From contig NZ_FORH01000009.1 of assembly GCF_900113955.1 (NCBI RefSeq), positions 123,973 through 187,972 of the forward strand: DNA of 64,000 nucleotides, written 5' to 3'. The position numbers and the translations under genes were made by a program. The stretch is from Celeribacter neptunius (GTDB lineage Bacteria; Pseudomonadota; Alphaproteobacteria; Rhodobacterales; Rhodobacteraceae). The notes beneath the pieces were generated by a model. It did no database searches and was not told the origin of the DNA. It saw only the letters and a list, made by a program, of their open reading frames with translations. Shown piece by piece: positions 51,507 to 60,585 of this stretch; within the stretch, counting starts at the first letter, position 1, and each line of letters opens with the position of its first letter.

Positions 51507-52334
51507 ATGGCTTATCAGAATATGGGCGAAGGCTCGCTTAATTATCTTCCGTGCCGCTACGGCAAATCGAAACTGCTGTTCCGCGGGCCGCAAAAGGAGC
51601 TGGACGCGCCCTATATCGCGTTCCTCGGCGGCACCGAGACCTATGGCAAATATGTCGAGGTTCCGTTTCCCGATCTGGTCGAGGCGGGGCTGGGCATGGA
51701 GACCATCAACCTGGGCTGTGTCAACGCCGGTGTCGATGTCTATCTGAACGATGAGACCGTGCTCGATATTTGCAACAAGGCGAAAACCACCGTGCTGCAG
51801 ATCTCCGGGGCTCAGAACATGTCGAACCGGTTCTACGCCGTGCATCCGCGCCGCAATGACCGGTTCCTGCGCGCTTCGACCTTGCTGCGCACGATCTATC
51901 GTGAGATCGATTTCACCGATTTCAATTTCACCCGCCATCTGTTGCAGACGCTGCAGTCGACCTCTGACGAGAAATTCGTGATGGTGCGCCAGGAGCTGCG
52001 CGATGCCTGGGTCGCCCGGATGCGGACCATGGCGGGCAAGTTGCACGGCGATGTGGTGCTGTTGTGGCTTTCCGATCATTCGCCGGATGACGAAGAGGCC
52101 TGCAATGCAATCGCCACGGATCCGCTGTTCGTCAATCGCGACATGATCGACGAGATCCGTCCGCTGGTGAAGGCTGTGGTCGAAGTGGTGCCGACACGTC
52201 AGGACATCGAACAGGGCTACAAGCTGATGGTCTATTCCGATCTCGACGCGCCTGCCGCGCGCGAGATGCTGGGTCCCATCGCCCATTCGCAGGCCGCGAC
52301 AGAGCTTCAGGATGCGCTTGCCCGATTTCTCTGA
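51507..52334 (+). CDS. DUF6473-like protein with SGNH-like motifs
   Basis: A 275-aa cytosolic protein that I recall as the DUF6473 family in Rhodobacteraceae. Motifs resemble the SGNH/GDSL hydrolase order: [11 protein letters not shown] (block I position, residues 39-49), [10 protein letters not shown] with a block II-like glycine (68-77), [12 protein letters not shown] with a block III-like Asn (98-109) and [10 protein letters not shown] with an Asp-His pair (187-195). The nucleophile position would be Thr (GGTET) instead of Ser, so the catalytic status is unknown. GGGTGG precedes the ATG. Confidence 0.82.
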   Translation: MAYQNMGEGSLNYLPCRYGKSKLLFRGPQKELDAPYIAFLGGTETYGKYVEVPFPDLVEAGLGMETINLGCVNAGVDVYLNDETVLDICNKAKTTVLQISGAQNMSNRFYAVHPRRNDRFLRASTLLRTIYREIDFTDFNFTRHLLQTLQSTSDEKFVMVRQELRDAWVARMRTMAGKLHGDVVLLWLSDHSPDDEEACNAIATDPLFVNRDMIDEIRPLVKAVVEVVPTRQDIEQGYKLMVYSDLDAPAAREMLGPIAHSQAATELQDALARFL

Positions 52335-52353
52335 AGGGTAAGCCGGACAGCGC

Positions 52354-52378
52354 AAGGCCCGCCAATTTGGCGGGCCTT
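52354..52378 (+). terminator. Rho-independent terminator of the DUF6473-like gene
   Basis: AAGGCCCGCC (52354-52363) and GGCGGGCCTT (52369-52378) pair perfectly around AATTT, followed by TGGTGTTT. A short U tract, 20 nt after the stop. Confidence 0.82.
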
Positions 52379-52406
52379 TGGTGTTTCTGGCGGTGCCCGC
52401 TCGAGC

Positions 52407-53327
52407 TCAGAGCTTCGAGGTGAGCTCGGGCACGGCGTCGAAGAGGTCGGCGACGAGGCCGAAGTCCGCGACCTGGAAAATCGGCGCTTCTTCGTCCTTG
52501 TTGATCGCGACGATCACTTTCGAGTCCTTCATGCCGGCGAGGTGCTGGATCGCACCGGAGATGCCGCAGGCGATGTAAAGCTCGGGGGCGACGACCTTGC
52601 CGGTCTGGCCGACCTGCTGGTCATTCGGGGCAAAACCCGAGTCGACCGCGGCGCGCGAGGCCCCGACGGCGGCGCCCAGCTTGTCGGCCAGCGCTTCGAT
52701 GATGGCGAAGCTCTCTTCCGAGCCGACACCACGACCGCCGGAGACGATCACCTTGGCCGAGGTCAGTTCCGGACGGTCGCTTTCGACCACCTTGTCCTCG
52801 ACAAAGGCGGAGAGCCCCTTGTCCCCGGCGCCGGCGACAGATTCGACCGCGGCAGAGCCACCGTCGGCGGCGGCGTCAAAGGTCGAGGTGCGGAAGGAGA
52901 TGACTTTCGTGGCATCGGTGGATTTCACCGTCTGAACCGCGTTGCCGGCATAGACCGGGCGTTTGAACGTGTCACCGTCGACAACTTCGATCACATCCGA
53001 GATCACCATCACATCGAGAAGCGCTGCGACGCGCGGCAGCACGTTCTTGCCGGTGGTGGTGGCCGGCGCGATGATATGGGCATAATCCCCCGCCAGAGAC
53101 ACGATCAGATCCGCGATGTTTTCCGCCAGACCATTGGCATAGGCGGCATCCTCGGCGACGAGCACCTTGGCGACGCCGGCAATCTTTGCGGCCTCATCCC
53201 CGGCGGCGGCCGGGCCGCAGACCAGAAGCGTCACATCGCCGAGCTTGGCGCCGGCAGAGACGGCTTTGGCGGTGGCGTCGAGCGCGAGCGTGCCGTTTGC
53301 TGTTTCAGCAAGACAAAGAACAGCCAT
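52407..53327 (-). CDS. etfA: Electron transfer flavoprotein subunit alpha
   Basis: FAD-binding subunit of ETF, which takes electrons from acyl-CoA dehydrogenases and passes them to ETF-quinone oxidoreductase. The 306-aa protein has [24 protein letters not shown] (spanning about residues 118-141, split) and the C-terminal FAD domain with [33 protein letters not shown] and [16 protein letters not shown]. It starts with the TGATG overlap from etfB. Confidence 0.96.
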   Translation of the reverse strand: MAVLCLAETANGTLALDATAKAVSAGAKLGDVTLLVCGPAAAGDEAAKIAGVAKVLVAEDAAYANGLAENIADLIVSLAGDYAHIIAPATTTGKNVLPRVAALLDVMVISDVIEVVDGDTFKRPVYAGNAVQTVKSTDATKVISFRTSTFDAAADGGSAAVESVAGAGDKGLSAFVEDKVVESDRPELTSAKVIVSGGRGVGSEESFAIIEALADKLGAAVGASRAAVDSGFAPNDQQVGQTGKVVAPELYIACGISGAIQHLAGMKDSKVIVAINKDEEAPIFQVADFGLVADLFDAVPELTSKL

Positions 53328-54079
53328 CAGACGAGACCTCCCTCTTTGAGTTTCGCAATCAGTTCGTCGACCGAGCCGACCTTGATGCCGGCTTCGCGGC
53401 CGGCGGGCTCCTCGGTGGTCACCACATTGAGGCGCGGCGTGGTGTCGACGCCGTAATCCGCGGCGGTCTTCTCGTCCAGCGGCTTCTTTTTCGCCTTCAT
53501 GATGTTCGGCAGCGAGGCATAGCGCGGCTCGTTGAGACGCAGGTCGGTGGTCACGATCGCCGGCAGGTTGACGGAAATCGTCTGCAGACCGCCGTCGACC
53601 TCACGGGTCACCACGGCCTTGCCCTCTTCGATCTTCACTTCGGAAGCAAAGGTCGCCTGACCCCAGCCCAGAAGTGCCGCCAGCATCTGGCCGGTGGCGT
53701 TCATGTCATTGTCGATCGCCTGCTTGCCGAGGATGACCAGCTCGGGGGCTTCTTCCTCGACCACCTTGGCGAGGATCTTCGCCACGGCCAGCGGTTCGAT
53801 GTCGACGCCTTGATCCTCGGTCACCAGAATGCCGCGGTCGGCCCCCATGGCCAGAGCGTTGCGGATCGTGTCCGTGGACTTCTTCTCGCCGATCGACACC
53901 ACAACCACCTCGGAGGCCACACCGGCCTCTTTCAGGCGAATGGCCTCTTCGACCGAAATCTCGTCGAACGGGTTCATCGACATCTTTACATTCGCGAGAT
54001 CAACACCCGTGCCATCGGCCTTTACCTTGACCTTCACGTTGTAGTCGATCACCCGTTTGACAGGCACCAAAACCTTCAT
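53327..54079 (-). CDS. etfB: Electron transfer flavoprotein subunit beta
   Basis: Beta subunit of ETF, 250 aa, with AMP-binding site. [20 protein letters not shown] at the N-terminus, [37 protein letters not shown] and the recognition-loop [20 protein letters not shown] (about residues 183-202) are conserved. ATG 54079 is the start; the longer open frame upstream is not ETF-like. A 7-bp hairpin (54102-54122) and a dyad (54189-54206) precede it. Confidence 0.96.
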   Translation of the reverse strand: MKVLVPVKRVIDYNVKVKVKADGTGVDLANVKMSMNPFDEISVEEAIRLKEAGVASEVVVVSIGEKKSTDTIRNALAMGADRGILVTEDQGVDIEPLAVAKILAKVVEEEAPELVILGKQAIDNDMNATGQMLAALLGWGQATFASEVKIEEGKAVVTREVDGGLQTISVNLPAIVTTDLRLNEPRYASLPNIMKAKKKPLDEKTAADYGVDTTPRLNVVTTEEPAGREAGIKVGSVDELIAKLKEGGLV

Positions 54080-54101
54080 TGGCGGTATCTCCCTTTGACT
54101 G

Positions 54102-54122
54102 TGCCGCCGAAACGCGGCGGCA
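54102..54122 (-). repeat. Leader hairpin upstream of etfB
   Basis: TGCCGCC (54102-54108) and GGCGGCA (54116-54122) pair around 7 nt, 22 nt before the etfB start on the minus strand. It could affect translation or mRNA stability. Confidence 0.5.
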
Positions 54123-54188
54123 AACAAGCTCTCCGGCAATTTTATTAGCCGTTTGCGGGCGCAGAAAACAGCCCCAATTCGCGCGACT

Positions 54189-54206
54189 GTGACGCAAAGA
54201 CGTCAC
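54189..54206. promoter_or_regulatory. GTGACG-N6-CGTCAC dyad upstream of etfB
   Basis: GTGACG (54189-54194) and CGTCAC (54201-54206) flank 6 nt, a perfect palindrome about 120 nt before etfB and 42 nt beyond the PduO stop. Likely a regulator site; no U tract on either strand favours an operator rather than a terminator. Confidence 0.45.
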
Positions 54207-54247
54207 GTTTCCCAGAACAGATGCGGCAGCATCGGGGGAAATATGCT

Positions 54248-54826
54248 TCACCGATTGGCGCCGGGGACCCAGAGCACATCTGCTTTGCCGCTGTCATTGG
54301 CCATGCGCGCGGCGCAGAAGAGCCAATCCGAGAGGCGGTTGAGATATTTGATCGCGGCGGGGTTGGCGTCTCCGGCCTCTTCGGCATTGAGTTGAACCGC
54401 CAGGCGTTCGGCGCGGCGCGCCACGGTGCGCCCCATATGCAGATGCGCCGCCAGAGGCGTACCGGCGGGCAGGATGAAGCTCTTGAGCGGCTCGAGGACA
54501 GAGGTCATCGCGTCGATTTCCGTTTCCAGCCGTTCGATCTGCGCGGGCACGGTGCGCAGCACCGGGTAGCCCGCCTCATCGTCTTTCTCCATGTTCGGGC
54601 GCGACAGGTCGGCGCCGAGATCGAACAGGTCGTTCTGAATGCGCGACAGCGCCGCGTCGACATCCCCCGTGGCATGGACCCGGGCCAGGCCGAGCGTGGC
54701 GTTGAGTTCATCGACCGTGCCGTAAGCCTCGACCCGTGTGGCGTGTTTCGGGGTGCGGGACATGTCGGAGAGCGAGGTCTCGCCAGCGTCGCCGGTGCGG
54801 GTGTAGATCTTGTTCAGAACAACCAT
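54248..54826 (-). CDS. Corrinoid adenosyltransferase, PduO type
   Basis: ATP:cob(I)alamin adenosyltransferase of 192 aa, the second and structurally unrelated adenosyltransferase in the window (the first is CobO at 5731-6345). IYTRTGDAGETSLSD (residues about 7-21) is the ATP motif; VEAYGTVDELNATLGLAR, LPAGTPLAAHLHMGRTVARRAER and YLNRLSDWLFCAARMAN are PduO signatures. It supplies adenosylcobalamin for mutases, consistent with ethylmalonyl-CoA-type metabolism. It begins one nt after the twin-TM gene stop. Confidence 0.95.
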   Translation of the reverse strand: MVVLNKIYTRTGDAGETSLSDMSRTPKHATRVEAYGTVDELNATLGLARVHATGDVDAALSRIQNDLFDLGADLSRPNMEKDDEAGYPVLRTVPAQIERLETEIDAMTSVLEPLKSFILPAGTPLAAHLHMGRTVARRAERLAVQLNAEEAGDANPAAIKYLNRLSDWLFCAARMANDSGKADVLWVPGANR

Positions 54827-54827
54827 G

Positions 54828-55031
54828 TCAGTTCCCCGATTTGCGAAGCGCGACGAAAATCACCACCAGGATCACCGCGCCGAGCTGGGCGAGAATCCGG
54901 TATTGCATGAGCTTGTTGGAGCGTTTCGCCCCTTCCTCACCGCCGCGTCCGAATTGGCCGATGCCAAGCGCGAGGATGACAAGGACGAGCAGGCAGGCGG
55001 CGCCGATGGCATAGAAGAACGGATCGGACAT
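54828..55031 (-). CDS. Twin transmembrane helix small protein (HIG1-like)
   Basis: A 67-aa membrane protein with two helices, FFYAIGAACLLVLVILALGIG and AQLGAVILVVIFVALRKSG, joined by a charged QFGRGGEEGAKRSNKLMQYRI loop (about residues 26-46). It matches small alphaproteobacterial twin-TM proteins of the HIG1 family, some of which modulate cytochrome oxidase. It starts 1 nt upstream of the PduO adenosyltransferase in the same operon, an association I have seen described as common in Rhodobacteraceae. Confidence 0.85.
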   Translation of the reverse strand: MSDPFFYAIGAACLLVLVILALGIGQFGRGGEEGAKRSNKLMQYRILAQLGAVILVVIFVALRKSGN

Positions 55032-55127
55032 GTGCGGTTCCTTCAGGCATGTTTTCCCCGCTATACCGTGTTTGGGCGCGTGGCCCAAGCCGCCAGTTGT
55101 CGCGGCAGCACCGGTGGCGCGGGTGCA

Positions 55128-55976
55128 TCAGGCCTTTGCCGCCAGCCAGTCGAGCATGCGCTGCGGCAGCAGACGGCGACCGATGCCCGAGACATAGGTC
55201 GGGGTGGTGACGTAATAATGCGCGCGCGGGCGCTGCGAGTCGAGCGCACGGATCAGCTTTGCAGTGACGGCCTCGGGGCCGAGTTCGAAGGGATCGGGCT
55301 CGGAGCTTTCCGCCGCCTTGTAGAGCCGCGGCACCAGGGAGTCGCGATAGAGTTCGACCCGGGGCGAGCTTTGCCAGTCGATCCACTTGTCGAATTGCTT
55401 GCGGGCGTTGAGGCGAAAGGCGGTGCCGATCGGGCCCGGCTCGATGGTACAGATATGAATGCCGGTGCCGCGCATCTCGAGCCGCAGCGTGTCGGTCAGC
55501 CCCTCAAGGGCGAATTTGGTGGAATTGTAACTGCCGCGCCAGCGCATGGCGACCAGACCCAGAACCGAGGAACATTGCACGATGTGGCCGCGGCCCATAC
55601 CGTTTTCACCCTGCTTGCGCATCACCGGGATGACGCGCCGGGTGAGATCGTGCCAGCCGAAGAAATTGGCTTCGAAATTCTGGCGTAGTGCCGCGACCGG
55701 CAGGTCCTCGACCGCCGCCGGGATGGCATAGGCACCGTTGTTGAACAGCGCATCGAGCGTGCCGCCGGTGCGGGTCATCACCTCGTCAAAGGCGCTCTCG
55801 ATTGAGGCGGGGTCCTCATAGTCGAGGCGAAAGCTCTCGAGCCCTTCCGCGCGCAGCCGCTCGGCATCCTTGTCCTGACGGCAGGTGGCAAAGACGCGCC
55901 AGCCCCTGTCATGGAGCGCATGGGCCGCATGATGGCCGATGCCGCTCGAGCAGCCGGTGATGAGGATGGAGCGCAT
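55128..55976 (-). CDS. SDR-family NAD(P)-dependent oxidoreductase
   Basis: A 282-aa short-chain dehydrogenase of unknown substrate. The cofactor motif TGCSSGIGH (residues 7-15), NNGAYAI near residue 80, Ser136/Ser137 in QCSSVLG and Tyr150/Lys154 in SYNSTKFAL form a complete catalytic set. The start ATG at 55976 is immediately preceded by a terminator-like hairpin whose 3' arm carries the apparent Shine-Dalgarno, an odd arrangement. Its C-terminus has an extension after LIRALDSQRP. Confidence 0.9.
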   Translation of the reverse strand: MRSILITGCSSGIGHHAAHALHDRGWRVFATCRQDKDAERLRAEGLESFRLDYEDPASIESAFDEVMTRTGGTLDALFNNGAYAIPAAVEDLPVAALRQNFEANFFGWHDLTRRVIPVMRKQGENGMGRGHIVQCSSVLGLVAMRWRGSYNSTKFALEGLTDTLRLEMRGTGIHICTIEPGPIGTAFRLNARKQFDKWIDWQSSPRVELYRDSLVPRLYKAAESSEPDPFELGPEAVTAKLIRALDSQRPRAHYYVTTPTYVSGIGRRLLPQRMLDWLAAKA

Positions 55977-55980
55977 GAAA

Positions 55981-56011
55981 AAGCCTTTCCCGATTGTGAC
56001 GGGAAAGGCTT
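55981..56011 (-). terminator. Perfect 12-bp hairpin with U tract abutting the SDR start codon
   Basis: On the minus strand, AAGCCTTTCCCG pairs perfectly with CGGGAAAGGCTT around a 7-nt loop, followed by TTTC and then the SDR ATG at 55976. It looks like the terminator of the SH3 protein gene (stop 56098). The likely Shine-Dalgarno, GGAAAGG (spacing 7), lies in the 3' arm, so any read-through mRNA would hide it. Confidence 0.85.
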
Positions 56012-56097
56012 AGCGCATGGCGGGCGGCGAGGGAATCCGCCTTGATGCGATGCGGGGTCGCGATGTCGTGACCGGCAGGTTGATCTTCCGCCTCAGG

Positions 56098-56694
56098 TCA
56101 TTGGCTGACCTCGGTGAGGAATTTGGCGGCCATATAGCCTTCGACCCCATCCCCCTCGACCGAGATTTTCACCCAGCCGTTTTCGACCGGCGACAGGACG
56201 CGGACAATCTCCTGATGCACGACCTGACCCATCACCGGATTGGCGGTTGACGGGCCGGAGCGGACATTTACGCGCGAGGCGGTGACTTCGCGCAGGATCA
56301 TTGCCTTGGTTTCGGGCTGTTGGGTGGGGATCATCGCCGCCGCGAGCTTGTCGGGATGGGTGACGGATGTGGTCGCCACAGTGTTCGTCGATGTGCTTTG
56401 CGGGACCGTCGCGCTGGCCAGATGGATCTGAGCCGAGGGCGTTGTCTGCGGTGCGGATGTTTGCGGCACGCCGGTAGGCGACTTCAGCTCGGCCAGGGTC
56501 GGGACATAGGCGCCCTGGCGGTGGCTGTCGCTGCCAAATGCGGTGCCCAAACTGTCGGAGAGCGCCGCCACAAGCGAGGTGCGATCGGCGCGTCGGGCGT
56601 CCAGAGCGGCCCGTTCCTCGGGCGACAGATCGCCTCCGAAGACCATCAACGTGGCCCACAGGCCAAGCATAGACAATGCGATCAATCGCAGCAT
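56098..56694 (-). CDS. SH3 domain-containing exported protein
   Basis: A 198-aa protein with an N-terminal hydrophobic helix (MLRLIALSMLGLWATLMVFG), a low-complexity Ser/Thr/Pro linker around residues 70-115, and a C-terminal bacterial SH3 domain (TASRVNVRSGPSTANPVMGQ, near residues 138-157, then VENGWVKISVEGDGVEGYMA and AKFL). SH3 domains often bind cell-wall peptides. A -10-like TATAAT occurs on the minus strand at 56728-56733. It ends before the hairpin at 55981-56011 and converges with nothing. Confidence 0.88.
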   Translation of the reverse strand: MLRLIALSMLGLWATLMVFGGDLSPEERAALDARRADRTSLVAALSDSLGTAFGSDSHRQGAYVPTLAELKSPTGVPQTSAPQTTPSAQIHLASATVPQSTSTNTVATTSVTHPDKLAAAMIPTQQPETKAMILREVTASRVNVRSGPSTANPVMGQVVHQEIVRVLSPVENGWVKISVEGDGVEGYMAAKFLTEVSQ

Positions 56695-56727
56695 AACACA
56701 CCCCCGACTCGTCTCGTTACTGCCTTT

Positions 56728-56733
56728 ATTATA
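56728..56733 (-). promoter_or_regulatory. Candidate -10 element for the SH3 protein gene
   Basis: TATAAT on the minus strand (plus ATTATA, 56728-56733), 34 nt upstream of the start at 56694. No good -35 accompanies it. Confidence 0.35.
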
Positions 56734-56865
56734 GTCGATTCGTGACGAAATGACGGGGAAAACCGAATAAAAATGCACCCCTGGGGAGATTGAGGAGCCG
56801 CTGGGCGCAACGCTTGGGGCGAGAGCCGCTTGCCGGTGGCTCATGGGGCGGCTATTCATCAAAGC

Positions 56866-59241
56866 ATGAGCAGTGATTTGACCCAAGACCCTGAAAACCA
56901 AGAGCCGGAAAACGGCGGCGCTCCGCTGGGCGAGAGCTTCGAGCCTTTGCGCCGCGCCATTGGCGAACGCTATTTGCAATATGCGCTTTCGACCATCATG
57001 CACCGGGCGCTGCCCGACGCGCGTGACGGGTTGAAACCGGTGCATCGGCGCATCCTCTACGCCATGCGTGAGCTGCGCCTGTCGTCGAACGGCGGCTTCC
57101 GGAAATCCGCGAAGATCTCCGGCGACGTGATGGGCAATTATCACCCGCATGGCGATGCCGCGATTTACGACGCGATGGCGCGTCTGGCGCAGGATTTCAA
57201 CGTCCGGTATCCGCTGGTCGACGGTCAGGGCAACTTCGGCAACATCGACGGCGACAACCCGGCGGCCTCGCGCTACACGGAAGCGCGGATGACGATTGCC
57301 GCCGAGGCTTTACTCGAAGGGCTGAACGAGGATGCGGTCGATTACCGCGACAACTATGACGGCACGCTGCGCGAACCCGAGGTTCTGCCCGCCGCCTTCC
57401 CGAACCTTCTGGCCAATGGCTCGTCGGGGATTGCCGTGGGCATGGCGACGAATATTCCGCCGCATAACATTGCCGAGCTGATCGACGCCTCGCTGCATAT
57501 GATCAAGACGCCGGATGTGCGCGACGAGACTCTGCTCAATTATGTCAAAGGTCCCGATTTCCCGACGGGTGGCGTCATTGTCGAGCCGCGCGAGAGCATG
57601 GCCAAGACCTATGCCACCGGCCGCGGGTCCTTCCGGGTGCGGGCGAAATGGCAGGTCGAGGATCTGGGTCGTGGCCAATGGCAGGTCGTAGTCACCGAGA
57701 TCCCCTATCAGGTCGCCAAATCGAAGCTGATCGAGAAGCTTGCCGAGCTGATCCAGACCAAGAAAGTTCCCATTCTGGCCGATGTGCGCGATGAAAGCGC
57801 TGAGGACATCCGCGTGATCCTCGAGCCGAAGTCGAAAAACGTCGATCCGGATGTGTTGATGAACACGCTGTTCCGCAATTCGGATCTTGAGACGCGCTTC
57901 TCGCTCAATATGAACGTGCTGATCGACGGGCTGACGCCCAAGGTCTGTTCGCTCAAAGAGGTGTTGCGCGCTTGGCTCGATCATCGCCGTGTGGTGTTGC
58001 AACGCCGCTCGCAACACCGTCTGGAAAAGATCGATCACCGTCTCGAGGTGCTCGAAGGTTTCATCATCGCGTTTTTGAACCTCGACCGGGTGATCGACAT
58101 CATCCGCTATGACGATGATCCGAAAACCGCGCTGATGGCGGAGGTCTGGGGCCGGGATGTGCCGCGTGCCATGACGGAGGCTGATTATGTCAGCCCGCTG
58201 CCCGCCCCCGAGGGGCAGGGCGAGCTGACCGAGGTGCAGGCCGAAGCCATTCTCAACATGCGCCTGCGCAGCTTGCGCCGCCTCGAAGAGATCGAGCTGG
58301 TGAAAGAGCGCGACGCGCTTCTGGCGGAAAAGGCGGGGCTGGTCGAGCTTCTGGGCTCGGAAGAGCTGCAGTGGCTGCGGATCTCGGACGAGCTGAAAGA
58401 GACCAAGAAGAAATTCGGCAAGGATTACGGTGCGCGCGGGGCGCGCCTGTCGCAATTCGCCGAAGCCACCGAGGTCGAGGACGTGCCGTTGGAGGCGATG
58501 ATCGAGCGCGAGCCGATCACCGTGGTCTGTTCGCAAATGGGCTGGATCCGCGCCATGTCGGGTCATATCGACCTGACCCGCGAGTTGAAGTTCAAGGATG
58601 GCGACGGGCCACGCTTCGTCTTCCATGCCGAAACCACCGACCGGCTCATTGTCATGGGGTCGAACGGGCGGTTCTACACGCTCTCGGCGGCCAATCTGCC
58701 GGGCGGGCGTGGCATGGGCGAGCCGGTGCGGCTGATGGTCGATCTCCCGAATGAGGTGGAGATTGTCGACATTTTCAAACACGATCCCGAGGGCAAGCTG
58801 CTGGTCGCCTCCAATGCCGGCAACGGATTCCAGATCGCCGAGAGTGACGTGGTCGCCCAGACCCGGTCGGGCAAACAGGTCCTGAACGTCAAGGATGAGG
58901 AAAAAGCCGTGATCGCGCATCGTATCCGTGGCGATCATGTCGCCGTGGTGTCGCAGAACCGCCGTTTCCTTGTCTTCCCGCTCTCCGAAGTGCCGGAAAT
59001 GGCCCGGGGCAAGGGCGTCCGGCTGCAGAAATACAATCAGGCGCGCGGCGCGCAGGGCATGCTCGAGCTCGATGGCGGGCTGTCCGATCTGACCACATTC
59101 GCGTGGGAAGAGGGGCTGAGCTGGACCATGGGCGGCGGCAATACGCGGAGCGAGAAAGACATGGGTCAATGGCTCGGCAAGCGCGCGGGTGTCGGAAAAC
59201 AGCCGCCGCATGGCTTCCCGAGGGACAACAAGTTCAGCTGA
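56866..59241 (+). CDS. parC: DNA topoisomerase IV subunit A
   Basis: Decatenating type II topoisomerase subunit of 791 aa. [19 protein letters not shown] (about residues 86-104) and the active Tyr137 in [10 protein letters not shown] are present; the C-terminal domain is short, as in ParC rather than GyrA. At the quinolone-binding Ser80 equivalent (E. coli numbering) there is Ala98, and Asp102 replaces Glu84. ATG 56866 is used instead of an upstream TTG at 56830. parE is not in the window. Confidence 0.94.
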   Translation: MSSDLTQDPENQEPENGGAPLGESFEPLRRAIGERYLQYALSTIMHRALPDARDGLKPVHRRILYAMRELRLSSNGGFRKSAKISGDVMGNYHPHGDAAIYDAMARLAQDFNVRYPLVDGQGNFGNIDGDNPAASRYTEARMTIAAEALLEGLNEDAVDYRDNYDGTLREPEVLPAAFPNLLANGSSGIAVGMATNIPPHNIAELIDASLHMIKTPDVRDETLLNYVKGPDFPTGGVIVEPRESMAKTYATGRGSFRVRAKWQVEDLGRGQWQVVVTEIPYQVAKSKLIEKLAELIQTKKVPILADVRDESAEDIRVILEPKSKNVDPDVLMNTLFRNSDLETRFSLNMNVLIDGLTPKVCSLKEVLRAWLDHRRVVLQRRSQHRLEKIDHRLEVLEGFIIAFLNLDRVIDIIRYDDDPKTALMAEVWGRDVPRAMTEADYVSPLPAPEGQGELTEVQAEAILNMRLRSLRRLEEIELVKERDALLAEKAGLVELLGSEELQWLRISDELKETKKKFGKDYGARGARLSQFAEATEVEDVPLEAMIEREPITVVCSQMGWIRAMSGHIDLTRELKFKDGDGPRFVFHAETTDRLIVMGSNGRFYTLSAANLPGGRGMGEPVRLMVDLPNEVEIVDIFKHDPEGKLLVASNAGNGFQIAESDVVAQTRSGKQVLNVKDEEKAVIAHRIRGDHVAVVSQNRRFLVFPLSEVPEMARGKGVRLQKYNQARGAQGMLELDGGLSDLTTFAWEEGLSWTMGGGNTRSEKDMGQWLGKRAGVGKQPPHGFPRDNKFS

Positions 59242-59313
59242 CAGATCGACCGATGGTTCGGCAGGCGATGATTTGAGACAGCCAATATTTGATATTTGAG
59301 TGAGGCCGAATTT

Positions 59314-60585
59314 ATGGCGCAATTGTTGAAAACGGAGTTCGAAGGGCGGCTCGGGCCGCTCTTGCGCCTGTCGCTCTGGACCTCCGTGCTCTCGGTGGTG
59401 ACATTCGGGTTTTACCGCTTCTGGATGAAGACACGGCTGAGGCAGCATTTCTGGGCTGCCGTGCGACCGGATCGCACGCCGCTGGAATATGTCGGCAAGG
59501 GGATCGAGAAATTCACCGGTTTCTTGATTGCGCTGGTGATCCTGGCGCTTCTGATCGGGGTGTTGGCGCTGGTGCTGGTCTATGCCTCCTATGCGATGTT
59601 CAGCGAGGAGTATGAGGCCTATCTGATCGCGGCGCTCATTGCCGTGCCGCTGGTGTATTTCGCCTCTTACCGGGCCAAACGCTATGTCTATGCCCGGACC
59701 CGTTGGCGCGGCATCCGTTTCGCGCTGGAGCCGGCGGCAGGGCGCTATGCGCTCTACGCCGTGGGGCAATGGCTTTTGACGCTGGTCACGCTCGGGCTCT
59801 TGTGGCCGCGGATGACCTTCAAGCTCGAAAAATTCCGCACCGATCGGACGTTTTTCGGTGATCAGCGGCTGCATCAGGGCGGCAAATGGGCCGGGCTGTT
59901 GAAAAGCTTCCTGCCAGCCCTGGCCTGCCTGTGGCTGATCCTTGGCATGACCGCCTATGCGGCGACACTGAAGACGGACGAGGCGGTGGATGGTTCCGGC
60001 CTGCCTGCCGCGGATGCACTGACACTGGCGAAGCTGATCGGGATCATTGCATTCATGACGCTGCCGCTGTTCTTCTTCTACGCCCGTTATCGCATCGTCG
60101 CCCTGCGCTACCTCGCCAATCACAAGACGGCGGGTCAGATCGGTCTGATCTCCAACCTGTCCTTCCCGCGGGTGCTGGGCATCACCATCGGCGGCTATAT
60201 CCTGACCAATATTTTCACCCTGCTGGCGAGCCTGGCCACCGGGGCCATTTTGTCGCTGCTTCTGGTCGTGGTCTATCCCGGCCTTTCTGACCTCGGCTTC
60301 TCTGCCATGGGGGCGCTGAACGAAGGCCGGCTCAATGATGTCGACGGCGCGGTGCCGTCACCGGAAATGGCCACGGGTTTCGCGCTGTTTCTCTATCTTG
60401 CCACGCTGTTGTTCTTCGGTGTCTTCCGGCAATGTTTCGTGCTGTTTCCGACATGGCGGCATTACGCCAGCACCCTGTCGATCACCGGCGGCGAACATCT
60501 GGTCGGGATCCGGCAGCGGGATCGCGATGAGGCCGGTGGGGCAGAGGGCATGGCCGAGGCTTTCGATCTGGGGGCGGCGATATGA
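59314..60585 (+). CDS. DUF898 (YjgN-family) membrane protein
   Basis: A 423-aa polytopic membrane protein with several hydrophobic segments, including SLWTSVLSVVTFGFYRFWMK (about residues 22-41), LIALVILALLIGVLALVLVY and IAFMTLPLFFFYARYRIVAL. It fits the YjgN/DUF898 family, function unknown. ATG 59314 is chosen: GAGG precedes it by about 8 nt; a TTG at 59296 is an alternative. It overlaps the M48 protease gene by 4 nt (ATGA), a fixed partnership. Confidence 0.85.
   Translation: MAQLLKTEFEGRLGPLLRLSLWTSVLSVVTFGFYRFWMKTRLRQHFWAAVRPDRTPLEYVGKGIEKFTGFLIALVILALLIGVLALVLVYASYAMFSEEYEAYLIAALIAVPLVYFASYRAKRYVYARTRWRGIRFALEPAAGRYALYAVGQWLLTLVTLGLLWPRMTFKLEKFRTDRTFFGDQRLHQGGKWAGLLKSFLPALACLWLILGMTAYAATLKTDEAVDGSGLPAADALTLAKLIGIIAFMTLPLFFFYARYRIVALRYLANHKTAGQIGLISNLSFPRVLGITIGGYILTNIFTLLASLATGAILSLLLVVVYPGLSDLGFSAMGALNEGRLNDVDGAVPSPEMATGFALFLYLATLLFFGVFRQCFVLFPTWRHYASTLSITGGEHLVGIRQRDRDEAGGAEGMAEAFDLGAAI

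Noticed and set aside
54189..54206. CRP-type site TGTGA-N6-TCACA
   Set aside because: The outer half sites are too far apart (10 nt between TGTGA and TCAC), so the CRP spacing is not met.
57310..60123. A 937-codon open frame antisense to parC and DUF898
   Set aside because: Same reason; no recognisable motif and high GC alone explains long antisense frames.
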